A stretch of DNA of 64,000 nt from Adhaeribacter arboris (GTDB taxonomy: Bacteria > Bacteroidota > Bacteroidia > Cytophagales > Hymenobacteraceae), in the NCBI RefSeq assembly GCF_003023845.1, contig NZ_PYFT01000001.1, positions 3,844,001-3,908,000 on the forward strand, written 5' to 3'. The notes under the pieces were generated by a model, which saw only the letters and a list, made by a program, of their open reading frames with translations, made no database searches and had not been told where the DNA came from. This document shows positions 27,326 through 37,003 of the stretch, in pieces (position 1 is the first letter of the stretch; each line of letters starts with the position of its first letter). The translations under genes were made by a program, and so were the position numbers.

Positions 27326-28147
27326 TTAACTATTAGTATCAGTAACTTGCCGGGGAATAGGTTGTAATCTTCTGTCGGATAAAGAATAGCAGTGCCCTTC
27401 TACGAGTAAGTGCATAACCAAATGCTCCACCGCAATAGGTGAACCGTAGGCTACTTCATCAATATTGCAATACTCAATCTGGCTGCCGTCGATAATGGTT
27501 ACTACGCCCGGCCCGAATACCTCTACCAGATCACCTTCTTTAATAATAACCCCGGTTTCCTCGCCGAGCCCAATGCCGATATAATCCGGCCATTTAGCAA
27601 TGGCCACCGCTAAGCGGCCAAACCGGCCCCGTTCCGTAAAATGCGAATCAATGTATACTTTCTGCACGAACGATAAGCCGGAACAAGTTTTCGTTTCTCC
27701 TTTTACTAACGAATTTGAACCATAGCCTTCGTAAATCATGCGATTTGAAATAGCACTAGCCCCAGCGCTGGTACCGGCAATTACAATTTCTTCTTCGCGG
27801 TAACGCTGCTGCATTATTCGTTGCACCTCGGTATCCAGCAAAAACTGGTTAATGCGGCGCTGGTCACCGCCGGTAAAAAAGAATACATCCGCCCGGCGAA
27901 TCCGTTCTAAATACTCCGGCTTATCGGCTTCGTTCTCTTCATCAATGTGCATTACATTCGCATTTTTTAAGCCTAACTCCACAAATGCTTCCTGATACGC
28001 TACGCCTGATTCCTGAGGAGAAGGAGCAGCGGTAGTAATTACTTCCACTACTGAACGGGCGTGGCAATAGTCGGCCCGGATGAGTTGCAGCAAGCCATCA
28101 TCGTCGCCGCCGCCAAGAGCAATTAAAGTACCTTTGGGTTTTACCAT
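27326..28147 (-). CDS. Cyanophycinase-like peptidase (S51 family)
   Basis: 273 aa. S51 serine exopeptidase fold. LIALGGGDDDG opens the domain, FFTGGDQRRINQFL is the conserved GGxQ region and the nucleophile is Ser127 in AGTSAGASAIS. SHFTERGRFGRLA and IGLGEETGVII are also typical of CphB. Cyanophycinase releases Asp-Arg dipeptides from the storage polymer cyanophycin. No cyanophycin synthetase is in the window, so the real substrate may be another isoaspartyl peptide. No signal peptide is visible, so it is probably cytosolic. Confidence 0.88.
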   Translation of the reverse strand: MVKPKGTLIALGGGDDDGLLQLIRADYCHARSVVEVITTAAPSPQESGVAYQEAFVELGLKNANVMHIDEENEADKPEYLERIRRADVFFFTGGDQRRINQFLLDTEVQRIMQQRYREEEIVIAGTSAGASAISNRMIYEGYGSNSLVKGETKTCSGLSFVQKVYIDSHFTERGRFGRLAVAIAKWPDYIGIGLGEETGVIIKEGDLVEVFGPGVVTIIDGSQIEYCNIDEVAYGSPIAVEHLVMHLLVEGHCYSLSDRRLQPIPRQVTDTNS

Positions 28148-28370
28148 GCGCTATTTTTCTAAAAATTCCTAAGAAACCTTTTTTGCATACTTGTTCCGGG
28201 AGCAACAGGTTATCTATAGCTGCAAAATATAGTTCAAGAAATTTTAGTTCTGATTATCAACTAGCTTACGGACAGTATTTAGGGAGAAATCAGCATTGGT
28301 TTGCTTACTGCCAATCCTTGTATGCCCACTAATTATTATAGGCATAAACACTTATTAATACCAGAGAAAA

Positions 28371-29126
28371 TTACTTTACTAGAGCCTTGTTCACCGGTGT
28401 AGGACTATTAAAAAGATCACTGTTTACATTCTGACTCACCACAATATCTTTCATATTCATTTTTTCGTCGCCGCGGCCGGAAGAAATCATTATTTTGCCG
28501 TACTTCTGATAATTTGTCCAAGGCCGGGTAAATCCAGGTTTTTCGTCGGTAGCATTCTTAAAATAAGACCACTCCGTAACCAGACCTGATTTTTTATCGA
28601 CGGCTATAATGTAGCGGTTATTCGTGGTAACGCCCACGTTTTGAAAAGTAAGTTCTATTAAATCGGCATCGGCGCCGGCTTGGGTTTTTCCTTCACCTTT
28701 ATATTTAAGCGTAACGCCATTATCCCGGAGCTTAAACGGCATGAGAAACCAATACGAATTGTTTGCCCAAACGGCATATTGCTTATTCAATATTTCCTGG
28801 CGTTTCGCTTCATCGGCCAACACTTTACCTTTACTATAAACGGTTCCTTGTTTGATATTTAAATCCGAAATAACTACCAAGGTATCTTTTTCATAGCGAA
28901 ACTTATTTTCGTATTTATCCCAGATGTGGTATTGATCCCGCCAGCTCCAGGCAATAAACCGGGTGTTGTTCCAATTCTTTGCGCCCCCCATATTTTTAAT
29001 TACTTTGTCGGCAAGCGTAATGGCTTGGTCGTCGGAACCATTGTTCGGGTTTTGGGCCATTATAAAGCCGGGTAGTAAAAGAAAGACTCCGATGAGGTAA
29101 AACCAGTTGTTCGTTTTCTGAAGCAT
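28371..29126 (-). CDS. Exported hypothetical protein (LolA/outer-membrane sorting-like)
   Basis: 251 aa with a clear signal peptide (WFYLIGVFLLLPGFIMAQ) and no lipobox. I do not recognise the family with certainty. The mature part begins with a short helix (ADKVIKNMGGAKNWNNTRFI) and continues with alternating strands (TVYSKGKVLAD, YWFLMPFKLRD, RYIIAVDKKSGLVTEWSYF), which resembles the LolA/LolB-like half-barrel proteins common in Bacteroidota. It is probably periplasmic. It stands alone between the cyanophycinase-like gene and the YihY gene. No function is assigned. Confidence 0.75.
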   Translation of the reverse strand: MLQKTNNWFYLIGVFLLLPGFIMAQNPNNGSDDQAITLADKVIKNMGGAKNWNNTRFIAWSWRDQYHIWDKYENKFRYEKDTLVVISDLNIKQGTVYSKGKVLADEAKRQEILNKQYAVWANNSYWFLMPFKLRDNGVTLKYKGEGKTQAGADADLIELTFQNVGVTTNNRYIIAVDKKSGLVTEWSYFKNATDEKPGFTRPWTNYQKYGKIMISSGRGDEKMNMKDIVVSQNVNSDLFNSPTPVNKALVK

Positions 29127-29493
29127 ATAGTTGAAGCGTTTTATTTCAGAACTTTTAACCGAATAAAGATAGAAAAACGAATGGGAAATCGAGCATTAGA
29201 GTATTCCCTCTTTTATGAACACTAAGTATTTACCTTCACTCCGGAACACTTCTGTTCTTATTTATACTTCAGATGTAATGGAAAAGGCTTTCTTTTTCAT
29301 AATAGAGGAACAAAAATTAACCCAAGTAGCGTGGCTTGCGTAAGGGTGCAAGGATAAGGTAAGCCCTCAGAAGGAAAAAATGTTCCGTTAAATGTTTTTT
29401 GAAATAAATAAAACAATTAACGGCCATTTAACTTTAGGGTGGATAAAAGGGCAAAGCCGACTCATTGATTTGAATAATTTATTTTTTACTAAA
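29127..29493. other. Divergent spacer, nothing recognised
   Basis: Between the exported protein (minus) and the YihY gene (plus). No repeat, strong hairpin or promoter pair was found. An in-frame ATG at 29392 would lengthen YihY by 34 atypical residues and is not accepted. Confidence 0.4.
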
Positions 29494-30459
29494 ATGGCAA
29501 AATATACTTTTAAAGATATACTGGATATAGGTAAGCATTCAGTATCAGAGTTCATGGAGAATAATTCTTTCCGATTAGCCGCTGCTCTGTCCTATAACAC
29601 TATTTTTGCTTTACCACCTTTGTTATTGATTATTATAACTGCGGCCAGCACCTTTTTAGGCGATGTAGATTGGTCGGGTAAATTGGCGCTTCAAATTCAG
29701 GGAATGATTGGAAAAGACGGTGCCGCCGAAGTACAGAATATGGTGAATAATATTAACCGGAACGATGCGAAAGGGATTATGGGAGCGGTTGGTATTGCGG
29801 CGCTTATTTTTACAGCTACAACTTTTTTCATAACGCTGCAAGATTCCCTTAATACCATCTGGAACGTAAAAGCCAAGCCCAAAAACAATATTATGAAAGT
29901 AGTAAAGGACCGGTTTTTATCTTTCGGATTAATAATAAGTATATCCATACTTATGTTAATATCTTTTGTAATAAGCGCTGTTTTAACTATTATGATGGAT
30001 TTTCTGACCCGGTTCCTTCCGGATGTAGCGGTTATTGTGATGCAGTTGGTTGATATTGCTTTTTCAACGGGTTTTATTACCTGCTTATTTGCGTTAACTT
30101 TTAAATACTTACCCGATGCTGTTATCCGGTGGAAAGATGTTTGGGTAGGTTCATTTTTAACGGCGCTGCTTTTTGTATTGGGCAAATATTTAATCGGCTT
30201 TTATTTAGGAAATAGCGATGTTGCTTCGGCTTATGGGGCAGCTGGTTCGGTTATTATTATATTGGTTTGGATTTATTATTCTTCGTTGATCATCTTTTTT
30301 GGCGCTGAGTTTACCCAGGAGTACGCCAACCGATTTGGTGAAAGGGTACGCCCTAAATCGCATGCCGTTGAAGTAGAACTCCGGGAAGTAACGCACGAAG
30401 ATAGCTACGACAGCCAAGCCGGACGGCCACCGGCTCAAGGCCGCTTTCGCAAAGAATAG
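29494..30459 (+). CDS. YihY/virulence factor BrkB family membrane protein
   Basis: 321 aa. Inner-membrane protein with about six helices: around residues 40-65 (ALPPLLLIIITAASTFLG), 105-125 (GIMGAVGIAALIFTATTFF), 150-175, 190-215, 225-250 and 255-280 (GSVIIILVWIYYSSLIIFFGAEF). Family marks are RLAAALSYNTIFALPPL near the N-terminus and FFGAEFTQEYANRFG near the C-terminus. The biochemical role of the family is unsettled (once called RNase BN in error). The start at 29494 (MAKYTFKD) is chosen over 29392. The hydrophilic tail is ~45 residues. Confidence 0.9.
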   Translation: MAKYTFKDILDIGKHSVSEFMENNSFRLAAALSYNTIFALPPLLLIIITAASTFLGDVDWSGKLALQIQGMIGKDGAAEVQNMVNNINRNDAKGIMGAVGIAALIFTATTFFITLQDSLNTIWNVKAKPKNNIMKVVKDRFLSFGLIISISILMLISFVISAVLTIMMDFLTRFLPDVAVIVMQLVDIAFSTGFITCLFALTFKYLPDAVIRWKDVWVGSFLTALLFVLGKYLIGFYLGNSDVASAYGAAGSVIIILVWIYYSSLIIFFGAEFTQEYANRFGERVRPKSHAVEVELREVTHEDSYDSQAGRPPAQGRFRKE

Positions 30460-30494
30460 AGCATTGTAATTAAACAAAACTACTTTTACTTTAG

Positions 30495-30533
30495 AAAAAA
30501 GGAAACCCGGTTTAAACCGGGTTTCCTTTTTTT
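30495..30533 (+). terminator. Terminator after the YihY gene
   Basis: A near-perfect dyad, AAAAAAGGAAACCCGGTTT followed directly by its complement AAACCGGGTTTCCTTTTTT. It is strong and potentially bidirectional. Confidence 0.92.
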
Positions 30534-30878
30534 ATGCTTGCTATATTTCATTTACCGGCAGAGGCGGTTAAACAACTACTCATAAAAAACTCTTTACCAG
30601 AACGCACCTAAATATCCCACTATTTTTAAAGCACCCAATTTACAATCCATATAATAGCTTCTAAAAAGTGCGTATTCAGCTTGTTTTAAAATTAATATAA
30701 AATTCATTATATAAAAAGCAACAAATATATACTTTTTAAAATAATTGGCATGATTATTCTTGCTTTAGCCTTGTATTATCAGGTTTTCTGTTGATGAAAG
30801 ATAAAGACCTTCCATTTAAGTTTTAACATAAAATTTATTAGCTCTCCTACTCCATAAATTACTTATTCGTTATAGCCT
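30534..30878. other. AT-rich spacer before the delta-60 gene
   Basis: About 345 bases with no ORF, repeat or recognised promoter pair. Confidence 0.4.
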
Positions 30879-33800
30879 ATGTTATGTAAACCTTTACACG
30901 ATTTAACCAGAAATAATTTTTATTCCACTTTAGTAGGTCTAATTAGTCTTTTCTGTTCTCTTTTAGCTTTTTTGCCTTCTGGTCAGGCTCAAAATGTAGA
31001 CCCGAATTTTAAACCATCGGTATACAGCAAGTATGAAATGGATGGGCAAATTTTGGCAAGTGCGCTACAAACTGCTGATCGTAAGCTGATCATTTCCGGT
31101 GATTTTACGGTAATTGATGGTTCCAGCCGAAAGTCATTAGCCCGTTTAAATGCTGATGGCAGCCTGGATTTAAGTTTTAATCCGGGTACTAGTGTGAATG
31201 ATAATATTTATTCTATTGCCTTGCAACCTGACGGTAAAATTCTTATTGGTGGTTTATTCACCGAATACAATGGCCGGCTGCAAAATAAAATAGCCCGCTT
31301 AAATAAAAATGGCACCTTAGATACTACTTTTCATTCAGGTCAAGCGGCGGCAAATAATTTTGCTATTGGTACCGGCCCTGATAACTACATTAATGCCATT
31401 GAACTGCAAGCCGATGGTAAAATTATAGTAGGTGGCTATTTTACTACTACAAATGGCTTTTACTTAAGCAAAATTGCCCGCCTTAACCCCGATGGTACTA
31501 TTGATACTACTTTTAACCCCGGTTACGGCGTAAACAATACGGTAAATACCGTGGCAGTGCAGCCAGATGGTAAAATAATAATTGGTGGTTCTTTTACGGC
31601 TGTAAACAAGATTAGCCGTGTCCGGATTGCCCGTCTTAATTCCGACGGAAGTTTAGATACTTCCTTTGATGTGGGTATGGAAGTAAGTTCCGATGCTACT
31701 ACCAAATTAGATAAAGTAGTGCTGCAGCCGGATGGCAAAGTATTAATTGCCGGAGATTTTGTTTCGGTAAAAGGTTCGCCGCAGCGTTATTTTGCCCGCA
31801 TTAACGCCGATGGCAGCTTAGATCCTGAATTTAACGCAGGTAGTGGTGCCGATGGTGTGGTAAACTATCTACTCCAGCAACCCGATGGTAAAATAGTGCT
31901 GGCCGGCGAATTTACTACCATTAACAATACTTCCAGCCAGCATATTGCCCGGTTAAACCCGGATGGTACCATAGATGGGAGCTTTAATCCAGGTACCGGG
32001 GCTGATGGTAAAATCGTTACGTTGGCTTTATTTCCGGATGGCAGCATTGCAGCGGCTGGCAGCTTTACTTCTTATTCCGATGTAGAATGCCAGAATATAG
32101 TGCAGGTAACTTCGGTGGGAAAACTGAATACGCAGTACAACATCGCTAAAGGTAATCGCAGTAAAGTAAAAACCATGTTAATTCAACCGGATGGGAAAGT
32201 ACTTATTGGGGGCAACTTTGCTACGGTAACGGGATTCTCTCGTAATTTTGTGGCCCGGTTAAACTCGAACGGTACTTTAGATAGATCTTTTAATGCTGGC
32301 AAAGGACCTAATGATTTTGTGAATGCTTTGGCTTTACAAGCGGATGGTAAAGTAATAGTAGCTGGTAATTTTATTGCCGTTAACGACGACAGCAGTTATA
32401 CTTACCTTGCCCGATATAATGCTAACGGTAGCTTGGATAACACATTTTCTCCCCAGATAGATGCGGTAATTGAAGCAGTGGCTGTACAACCCGACGGCCG
32501 TATTTTAATTGGTGGCAATTTCACGAAGGTAAATAATCAAACCCGGTCCCGGATTGCGCGCTTAAATGCTGATGGCTCTCTGGACGAAAGCTTCACGTTT
32601 GCTACCGGAATAAATAATGCTGTAACCGCTATCCTAGTGGATGCTGACGGTAAAATTGTGATAGGTGGTACTTTTACCAAGGTAAATAATAGCAACCGCA
32701 AATACCTCGCTCGTCTTTCTTCGGATGGGCATCTGGATGCAGATTTTTATTCCGGTACTGGTCCGGATGGTGCCGTGAAAGCTCTGGTACAGCAACCCGA
32801 TGGTAAAATCATCTTTGCCGGATTATTTTCTAATTTTAATGGGGAGAGTAAGAAAAATATTGCCCGTTTAAATACTGATGGCTCCCTGGATGCTACTTTT
32901 AATACTAAAACCGGTATTAATAATGCCATTTATACTGTATTACTCCGTTCGGATGGCCGGATAATGGTAGGTGGTATGTTTACCGAGGTGGATGGCGTGG
33001 TTAGGAACCGTGTGGCCCGGTTAAAAGCTAATGGCAACCTGGATCCTACTTTTGATCCGCGGGTAAAAAGTAATATTGGCACTAATCGGGAAGTAAATAC
33101 TTTGGCTCTTCTGCCCGATAATCGCCTGTTATTAGGTGGATACTTCACTTCTATTGCAGGAAAAGGCCGTACCCGAATTGCAATGCTATCGGCAAAAGCA
33201 TCCCAAATGATCAATATGCCTGTTATAGAAAGCATGACAGAACAAAGCAACCCTTTAACTATCACCGCCACTGCTTCATCCGGTTTAACCGTAAATTTAG
33301 CAGTAGTTTCCGGTCCGGCCGTTATAGAAGGAAATACATTAGTAGTTACGGGCCCGGGTGAAGTTAAAGTGAAAGCCACTCAACCCGGTAACGAGGATTT
33401 TGAAGCTGCCCCAGCAGTGGAACGTTCTTTCTGCGTAAGCCCAGCCAAACCATCTATTACCGTAAATGAAAATGTATTTACTTCCAGCAGTGATACGGGT
33501 AATCAATGGTATTATAATGGGGAACCTATTGCTAATGCTACTGGTAAAACTTATACTGCCACAAAAGCAGGAGGATACACAGTTGTAGTAGCTGCTGGCA
33601 GTTGTGCTTCCGTAGCTGCGGATGGTCAGACTATAAGTGAAGAATTATTAGAAGAGTTAAAACCTATTACGGCTCTTACGGCTTATCCAAATCCTGCAAC
33701 CAATTATTTAAAGTTAAAAGGCAGCAACATCGGACCTGGACAAATAGCTATAACTTTTTACGATGCCGCTGGCCGTAGAGTAGGACAAGAACAAGTTGTA

Positions 33801-33917
33801 AGCTCTACTAAAAATTTAAATTTAACTGTATCGGTGGCACATTTACCCCGCGGATACATGATTTTACAAGTAATTACCCCCAATGGAGTTATTCGCACGC
33901 CGTTTGTATTAAAGTAA
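30879..33917 (+). CDS. Secreted delta-60-repeat protein with T9SS sorting domain, 1012 aa
   Basis: An N-terminal signal peptide (to about residue 38, ...LPSGQAQ) is followed by thirteen delta-60 repeats of about 52-60 residues (consensus ...QPDGKIxIGGxFTxxNxxxxxxIARLNxDGSLDxxFNxG), spanning about residues 45-775. They predict a beta-propeller-like or solenoid array. Then come a short beta domain, an Ig-like segment (ITVNENVFTSSSDTGNQWYYNGE) and a C-terminal ~75-residue type A T9SS sorting domain (LTAYPNPATNYLKL...). It is therefore exported by the type IX system and probably attached to the surface or released. The ligand is unknown; repeats this regular often mediate adhesion or binding. Confidence 0.92.
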   Translation: MLCKPLHDLTRNNFYSTLVGLISLFCSLLAFLPSGQAQNVDPNFKPSVYSKYEMDGQILASALQTADRKLIISGDFTVIDGSSRKSLARLNADGSLDLSFNPGTSVNDNIYSIALQPDGKILIGGLFTEYNGRLQNKIARLNKNGTLDTTFHSGQAAANNFAIGTGPDNYINAIELQADGKIIVGGYFTTTNGFYLSKIARLNPDGTIDTTFNPGYGVNNTVNTVAVQPDGKIIIGGSFTAVNKISRVRIARLNSDGSLDTSFDVGMEVSSDATTKLDKVVLQPDGKVLIAGDFVSVKGSPQRYFARINADGSLDPEFNAGSGADGVVNYLLQQPDGKIVLAGEFTTINNTSSQHIARLNPDGTIDGSFNPGTGADGKIVTLALFPDGSIAAAGSFTSYSDVECQNIVQVTSVGKLNTQYNIAKGNRSKVKTMLIQPDGKVLIGGNFATVTGFSRNFVARLNSNGTLDRSFNAGKGPNDFVNALALQADGKVIVAGNFIAVNDDSSYTYLARYNANGSLDNTFSPQIDAVIEAVAVQPDGRILIGGNFTKVNNQTRSRIARLNADGSLDESFTFATGINNAVTAILVDADGKIVIGGTFTKVNNSNRKYLARLSSDGHLDADFYSGTGPDGAVKALVQQPDGKIIFAGLFSNFNGESKKNIARLNTDGSLDATFNTKTGINNAIYTVLLRSDGRIMVGGMFTEVDGVVRNRVARLKANGNLDPTFDPRVKSNIGTNREVNTLALLPDNRLLLGGYFTSIAGKGRTRIAMLSAKASQMINMPVIESMTEQSNPLTITATASSGLTVNLAVVSGPAVIEGNTLVVTGPGEVKVKATQPGNEDFEAAPAVERSFCVSPAKPSITVNENVFTSSSDTGNQWYYNGEPIANATGKTYTATKAGGYTVVVAAGSCASVAADGQTISEELLEELKPITALTAYPNPATNYLKLKGSNIGPGQIAITFYDAAGRRVGQEQVVSSTKNLNLTVSVAHLPRGYMILQVITPNGVIRTPFVLK

Positions 33918-33927
33918 ATTACCTAAA

Positions 33928-33980
33928 CCAAAAAGAAAAGCCGCTCATCATGAATCTGATGGGCGGCTTTTCTTTTTTGG
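33928..33980 (+). terminator. Terminator after the delta-60 gene
   Basis: CCAAAAAGAAAAGCCGC...CATCA pairs with TGATG...GCGGCTTTTCTTTTTTGG over a short loop, ending in a T-rich run. Confidence 0.9.
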
Positions 33981-34298
33981 CTTAAATCCTGAATTATAGG
34001 ACATACTGCAAACCACGAAAACAACTAACTATTTAGGGCAAAATTTATTCTTTTAAGCTTGCAACCAAACCATCTTCAGATGGGTCATTTATCTGAAAAC
34101 CTGTTTTTTGTAAAAATCCTGAATTACCATAATTCAATCATTAAGTTCTTAGTCAAGCTGGTTTACCATGCTACTATTATCCTGAAAATGGATGTATACA
34201 GGATTATCTTTTTTTACTACTGGTTACGGATTATTGAACCATTGTTGTTGATCAGTTAAGGCGCCTTACTCCTTTTGTATTATTGTAATTTTCTGCAG
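33981..34298. other. Spacer before the LVIVD lipoprotein gene
   Basis: It holds a 13-base direct repeat (AAATCCTGAATTA at 33984 and 34114). A 66-codon ORF at 34059-34259 has no recognisable protein character. Nothing else was seen. Confidence 0.4.
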
Positions 34299-35618
34299 AT
34301 GTTGAAACGTTATCTACTTTCCCTGATTTTTAGCCAACCTACTATATATGGTTTGTTTATTCTGGCTACTTGGCTCTTAGCTGGTTGTACCGACCAATGC
34401 GAAGGCACTTACACGTACAAAGTATACGAACCTGTTTACCAAACCCGGGCTGAATTGTTGGCGACAATTGGTTCCCGGCCGGCTGAACCGCTCCAAAATA
34501 CAGGCAAAATTTACGCCATAGGTGACTATATTTTAGTGAATGAGGTAAACAGAGGCATCCATGTAATTGATAACAGTAACCCCAGCAAACCGCAAAATAG
34601 TAGCTTTATTTCTATACCCGGTAATGTAGATATGGCTGTCCGGAACCAGGTGCTGTACGCCGATGCTGCTTCTGATTTAGTAGTTTTTGATTTTAGTAAC
34701 CCTATTACCGTAAAACTTAAAAAACACATAGAAAATGTTTTTGAACCTGCCCCAATCTTTTCCTCTTCGGGAGCTATAATACCCCTTGATCCAAGTAAAG
34801 GTTTGATAATTGATTATAAGGAGAGAGTAATAACGGAAAAGCGCAAGTGTGATGAGATAGTGCCAAATAACAATGTATTAGTGAACGATGGTGCGGTAAA
34901 CTTCCTGAACAATAATGTAAAATCTAACTACACCAGCGGTTCCACAGGGCAAGGAGGCTCTATGGCTCGATTTACCATTAATGGTAATTACCTCTATACA
35001 GTAGGTTCCAGTAAAATGGATATTTTTAACCTAGCCGATCCCGGTAATCCACAGAAGGGAACTCCGGTCATTTTGGGCGGTGGCATTGAGACTATTTTCC
35101 CGTATCAAAATAAGTTATTTATTGGTTCAAACGCTGGTATGCTTATTTATAGTCTGGCAAACCCTGCTATTCCTACTTATCTTGGTAGCTACTCGCATCT
35201 AAAAGCTTGCGACCCCGTGGTAGTAGAAGGGAATTACGCCTACGTTACCTTACGCACCAACACTACCAATTGGTGCGGCAGCACAAATACCAACCAATTA
35301 GATGTAGTAGATATAAGTAATACGGCAATGCCTCAAATCCGGAAAACGTATCCAATGCAAAACCCCCACGGACTGGGTATTGATAAAAGCACGCTATTTA
35401 TTTGTGAAGGCAGTTACGGCTTGAAAGTGTTTGATGCTAGTAACCCAGATAAAATAACCGCAAATCAATTAAGTTATCTGAAAGATTGGCATGCTTTTGA
35501 TGTAGTTCCTTTAGGCAAAAATTTGCTGGTTGTAGGCGAAGATGGTTTCCGGCAATACGAGTATTCTGACCCAAAAAATTTAAAGTTTTTGAGCAAGATT
35601 TCAGTAGTAAAAAAATAA
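34299..35618 (+). CDS. LVIVD-repeat lipoprotein
   Basis: 439 aa. The lipoprotein signal ends in LLAGC with the lipid Cys at residue 30. The mature part consists of repeating beta-propeller blades of the LVIVD type: GIHVIDNSNPSKPQNSSFI, DLVVFDFSNPITVK, KMDIFNLADPGNPQKG, MLIYSLANPAIPTYLGSY, LDVVDISNTAMPQI and GLKVFDASNPDK. Such proteins sit on the outer membrane or in the periplasm with unknown roles. The start at 34299 (MLKRYLL) is preferred over an upstream TTG because it begins the signal peptide. Confidence 0.88.
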   Translation: MLKRYLLSLIFSQPTIYGLFILATWLLAGCTDQCEGTYTYKVYEPVYQTRAELLATIGSRPAEPLQNTGKIYAIGDYILVNEVNRGIHVIDNSNPSKPQNSSFISIPGNVDMAVRNQVLYADAASDLVVFDFSNPITVKLKKHIENVFEPAPIFSSSGAIIPLDPSKGLIIDYKERVITEKRKCDEIVPNNNVLVNDGAVNFLNNNVKSNYTSGSTGQGGSMARFTINGNYLYTVGSSKMDIFNLADPGNPQKGTPVILGGGIETIFPYQNKLFIGSNAGMLIYSLANPAIPTYLGSYSHLKACDPVVVEGNYAYVTLRTNTTNWCGSTNTNQLDVVDISNTAMPQIRKTYPMQNPHGLGIDKSTLFICEGSYGLKVFDASNPDKITANQLSYLKDWHAFDVVPLGKNLLVVGEDGFRQYEYSDPKNLKFLSKISVVKK

Positions 35619-35763
35619 TTATTTAAAGCTTTGTATTCCTAAAATACTGCTACTAATGTAAACAAAAGGCCTAAATTGACGATAATTAGTTTTAATCAAT
35701 TACAAATAAATACTAAACATTTAATAATAAATTAACAATTTAATTATAAATTATTTATAAATA

Positions 35764-35796
35764 TTTGTTTTTTATTGCGTCAATTTAATATCTTTG
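35764..35796 (+). promoter_or_regulatory. Bacteroidota-type promoter of a candidate small RNA
   Basis: TTTG at 35764-35767 and TATCTTTG at 35789-35796, separated by 21 bases, form a textbook -33/-7 pair (TTTG, TAnnTTTG). Transcription would start near 35800. Confidence 0.75.
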
Positions 35797-35799
35797 CAT

Positions 35800-35915
35800 C
35801 CACTCAGAAGTACAGAAAACCTCAGAAGTTAGATTTCAGATTTATAAAGATTTTGCTTTACTTGTTCACTGTTCAAATGAAAGCGCCTGGTAAAATTACC
35901 AGGCGTTTCCTTTTA
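35800..35915 (+). ncRNA. Candidate small RNA, about 115 nt
   Basis: A promoter of the correct type is followed after about 85 bases by a terminator, with no credible ORF in between. The transcript would contain a duplicated CTCAGAAGT (about 35812 and 35832). It lies between two genes that face each other (LVIVD lipoprotein on plus, rlmN on minus) and could run partly antisense to the rlmN mRNA 3' end. I do not recognise an Rfam family. An 18-codon ORF (MKAPGKITRRF...) overlaps the terminator and is unlikely to be real. Confidence 0.6.
35884..35915 (+). terminator. Terminator of the candidate small RNA
   Basis: CGCCTGGTAA and TTACCAGGCG form a perfect 10-base dyad (the tip opens to give a loop), followed by TTTCCTTTT. 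The dyad may also end the rlmN transcript on the other strand, though no T-run follows there. Confidence 0.75.
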
Positions 35916-35937
35916 TATAAAGCTAGAGAATTCTAAA

Positions 35938-36999
35938 TTAAACTGCTTGTTCTTCTTTAGTAGCTAATTGCCCGCAGGCAGCATCTATATCTTTACCCCG
36001 ACTGCGGCGCACATTCACTTGTACACCTCTATCGGCCAGATAATACACAAACTTAGATAAATGGTCGTCGTCGGTATTTTTAAACAAGGCCGCTGCAATA
36101 GGATTGTATTCGATAATATTTACTTTACACGGAATGACTTTCGTAAAGCGATATAATTCTTCGGCATCTGCTAAGGTATCGTTAAAGTTTTCGAACACGA
36201 TATACTCGTAAGTAACTTTCCGGCCGGTAACTTGATGATAATATTGAAGCGCTTCCGTTAACGCAGCCAGCGAATTGGTTTCGTTTATCGGCATTATTTC
36301 GTTGCGTTTTGTATCGTTAGCCGCGTGTAAGGACAAAGCTAAATTAGCTTTAATATCATCATCGGCCATTTTTTTGATCATTTTGGCAATCCCCGCGGTA
36401 CTTACGGTTATCCGCCGGGCAGCCATATTCAAACCATCTGCCGATGAAGTAATCCGGTCAACAGCTTTCATTACGTTGGCATAATTGAGTAATGGTTCAC
36501 CCATACCCATAAATACAATATTCGTTAATGGAATACCGTATGCATCCAAACTCTGTTGATTAATTAATACTACCTGATCGTAAATTTCGGCGGCCTCCAG
36601 ATTACGTTTACGCTCCATGTAGCCGGTAGCGCAAAATTTACAGGTTAACGAGCAACCAACCTGGCTCGATACGCAAGCGGTTTTCCGCTCGTCGTGCGGT
36701 ATTAAAACGCCCTCAACTATATTACCATCATACAATTGAAAAGCAGATTTAATAGTACCATCCTTGCTGCGCTGTTGTTTAGCTACCCGCACCGTATTAA
36801 TGGCAAAATAAGCATCTAATTTTTCGCGCAGAGGCAACGAGATATTGTTCATCTCACTAAACGACCGGGCAGCATGCTTCCAAAGCCATTCGTACACTTG
36901 TTTGGCCCGAAAAGGTTTTTCGCCGTTTTCGGTAAACCAATTTTTAAGTTCGTCCAGCGAAAGTTTACGGATATCGTTCTTTTTACTCGTGGTTATCAT
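35938..36999 (-). CDS. rlmN: 23S rRNA (A2503)/tRNA (A37) C2-methyltransferase, radical SAM
   Basis: 353 aa. Methylates C2 of adenosine in 23S rRNA and some tRNAs. The N-terminal RlmN domain precedes the radical-SAM motif CSLTCKFCATG (Cys116, Cys120, Cys123). FMGMGEPLLNY, and the catalytic C-terminal Cys342 in DIDAACGQL, are in place. The length is normal. An exact promoter pair lies just upstream; its predicted transcription start is within a few bases of the ATG, so the mRNA may be leaderless. Confidence 0.96.
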   Translation of the reverse strand: MITTSKKNDIRKLSLDELKNWFTENGEKPFRAKQVYEWLWKHAARSFSEMNNISLPLREKLDAYFAINTVRVAKQQRSKDGTIKSAFQLYDGNIVEGVLIPHDERKTACVSSQVGCSLTCKFCATGYMERKRNLEAAEIYDQVVLINQQSLDAYGIPLTNIVFMGMGEPLLNYANVMKAVDRITSSADGLNMAARRITVSTAGIAKMIKKMADDDIKANLALSLHAANDTKRNEIMPINETNSLAALTEALQYYHQVTGRKVTYEYIVFENFNDTLADAEELYRFTKVIPCKVNIIEYNPIAAALFKNTDDDHLSKFVYYLADRGVQVNVRRSRGKDIDAACGQLATKEEQAV

Positions 37000-37003
37000 G
37001 CTA

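Noticed and set aside
34059-34259. 66-codon ORF before the LVIVD lipoprotein
   Set aside because: AT-driven composition, no recognisable motif, and located in a spacer with direct repeats.
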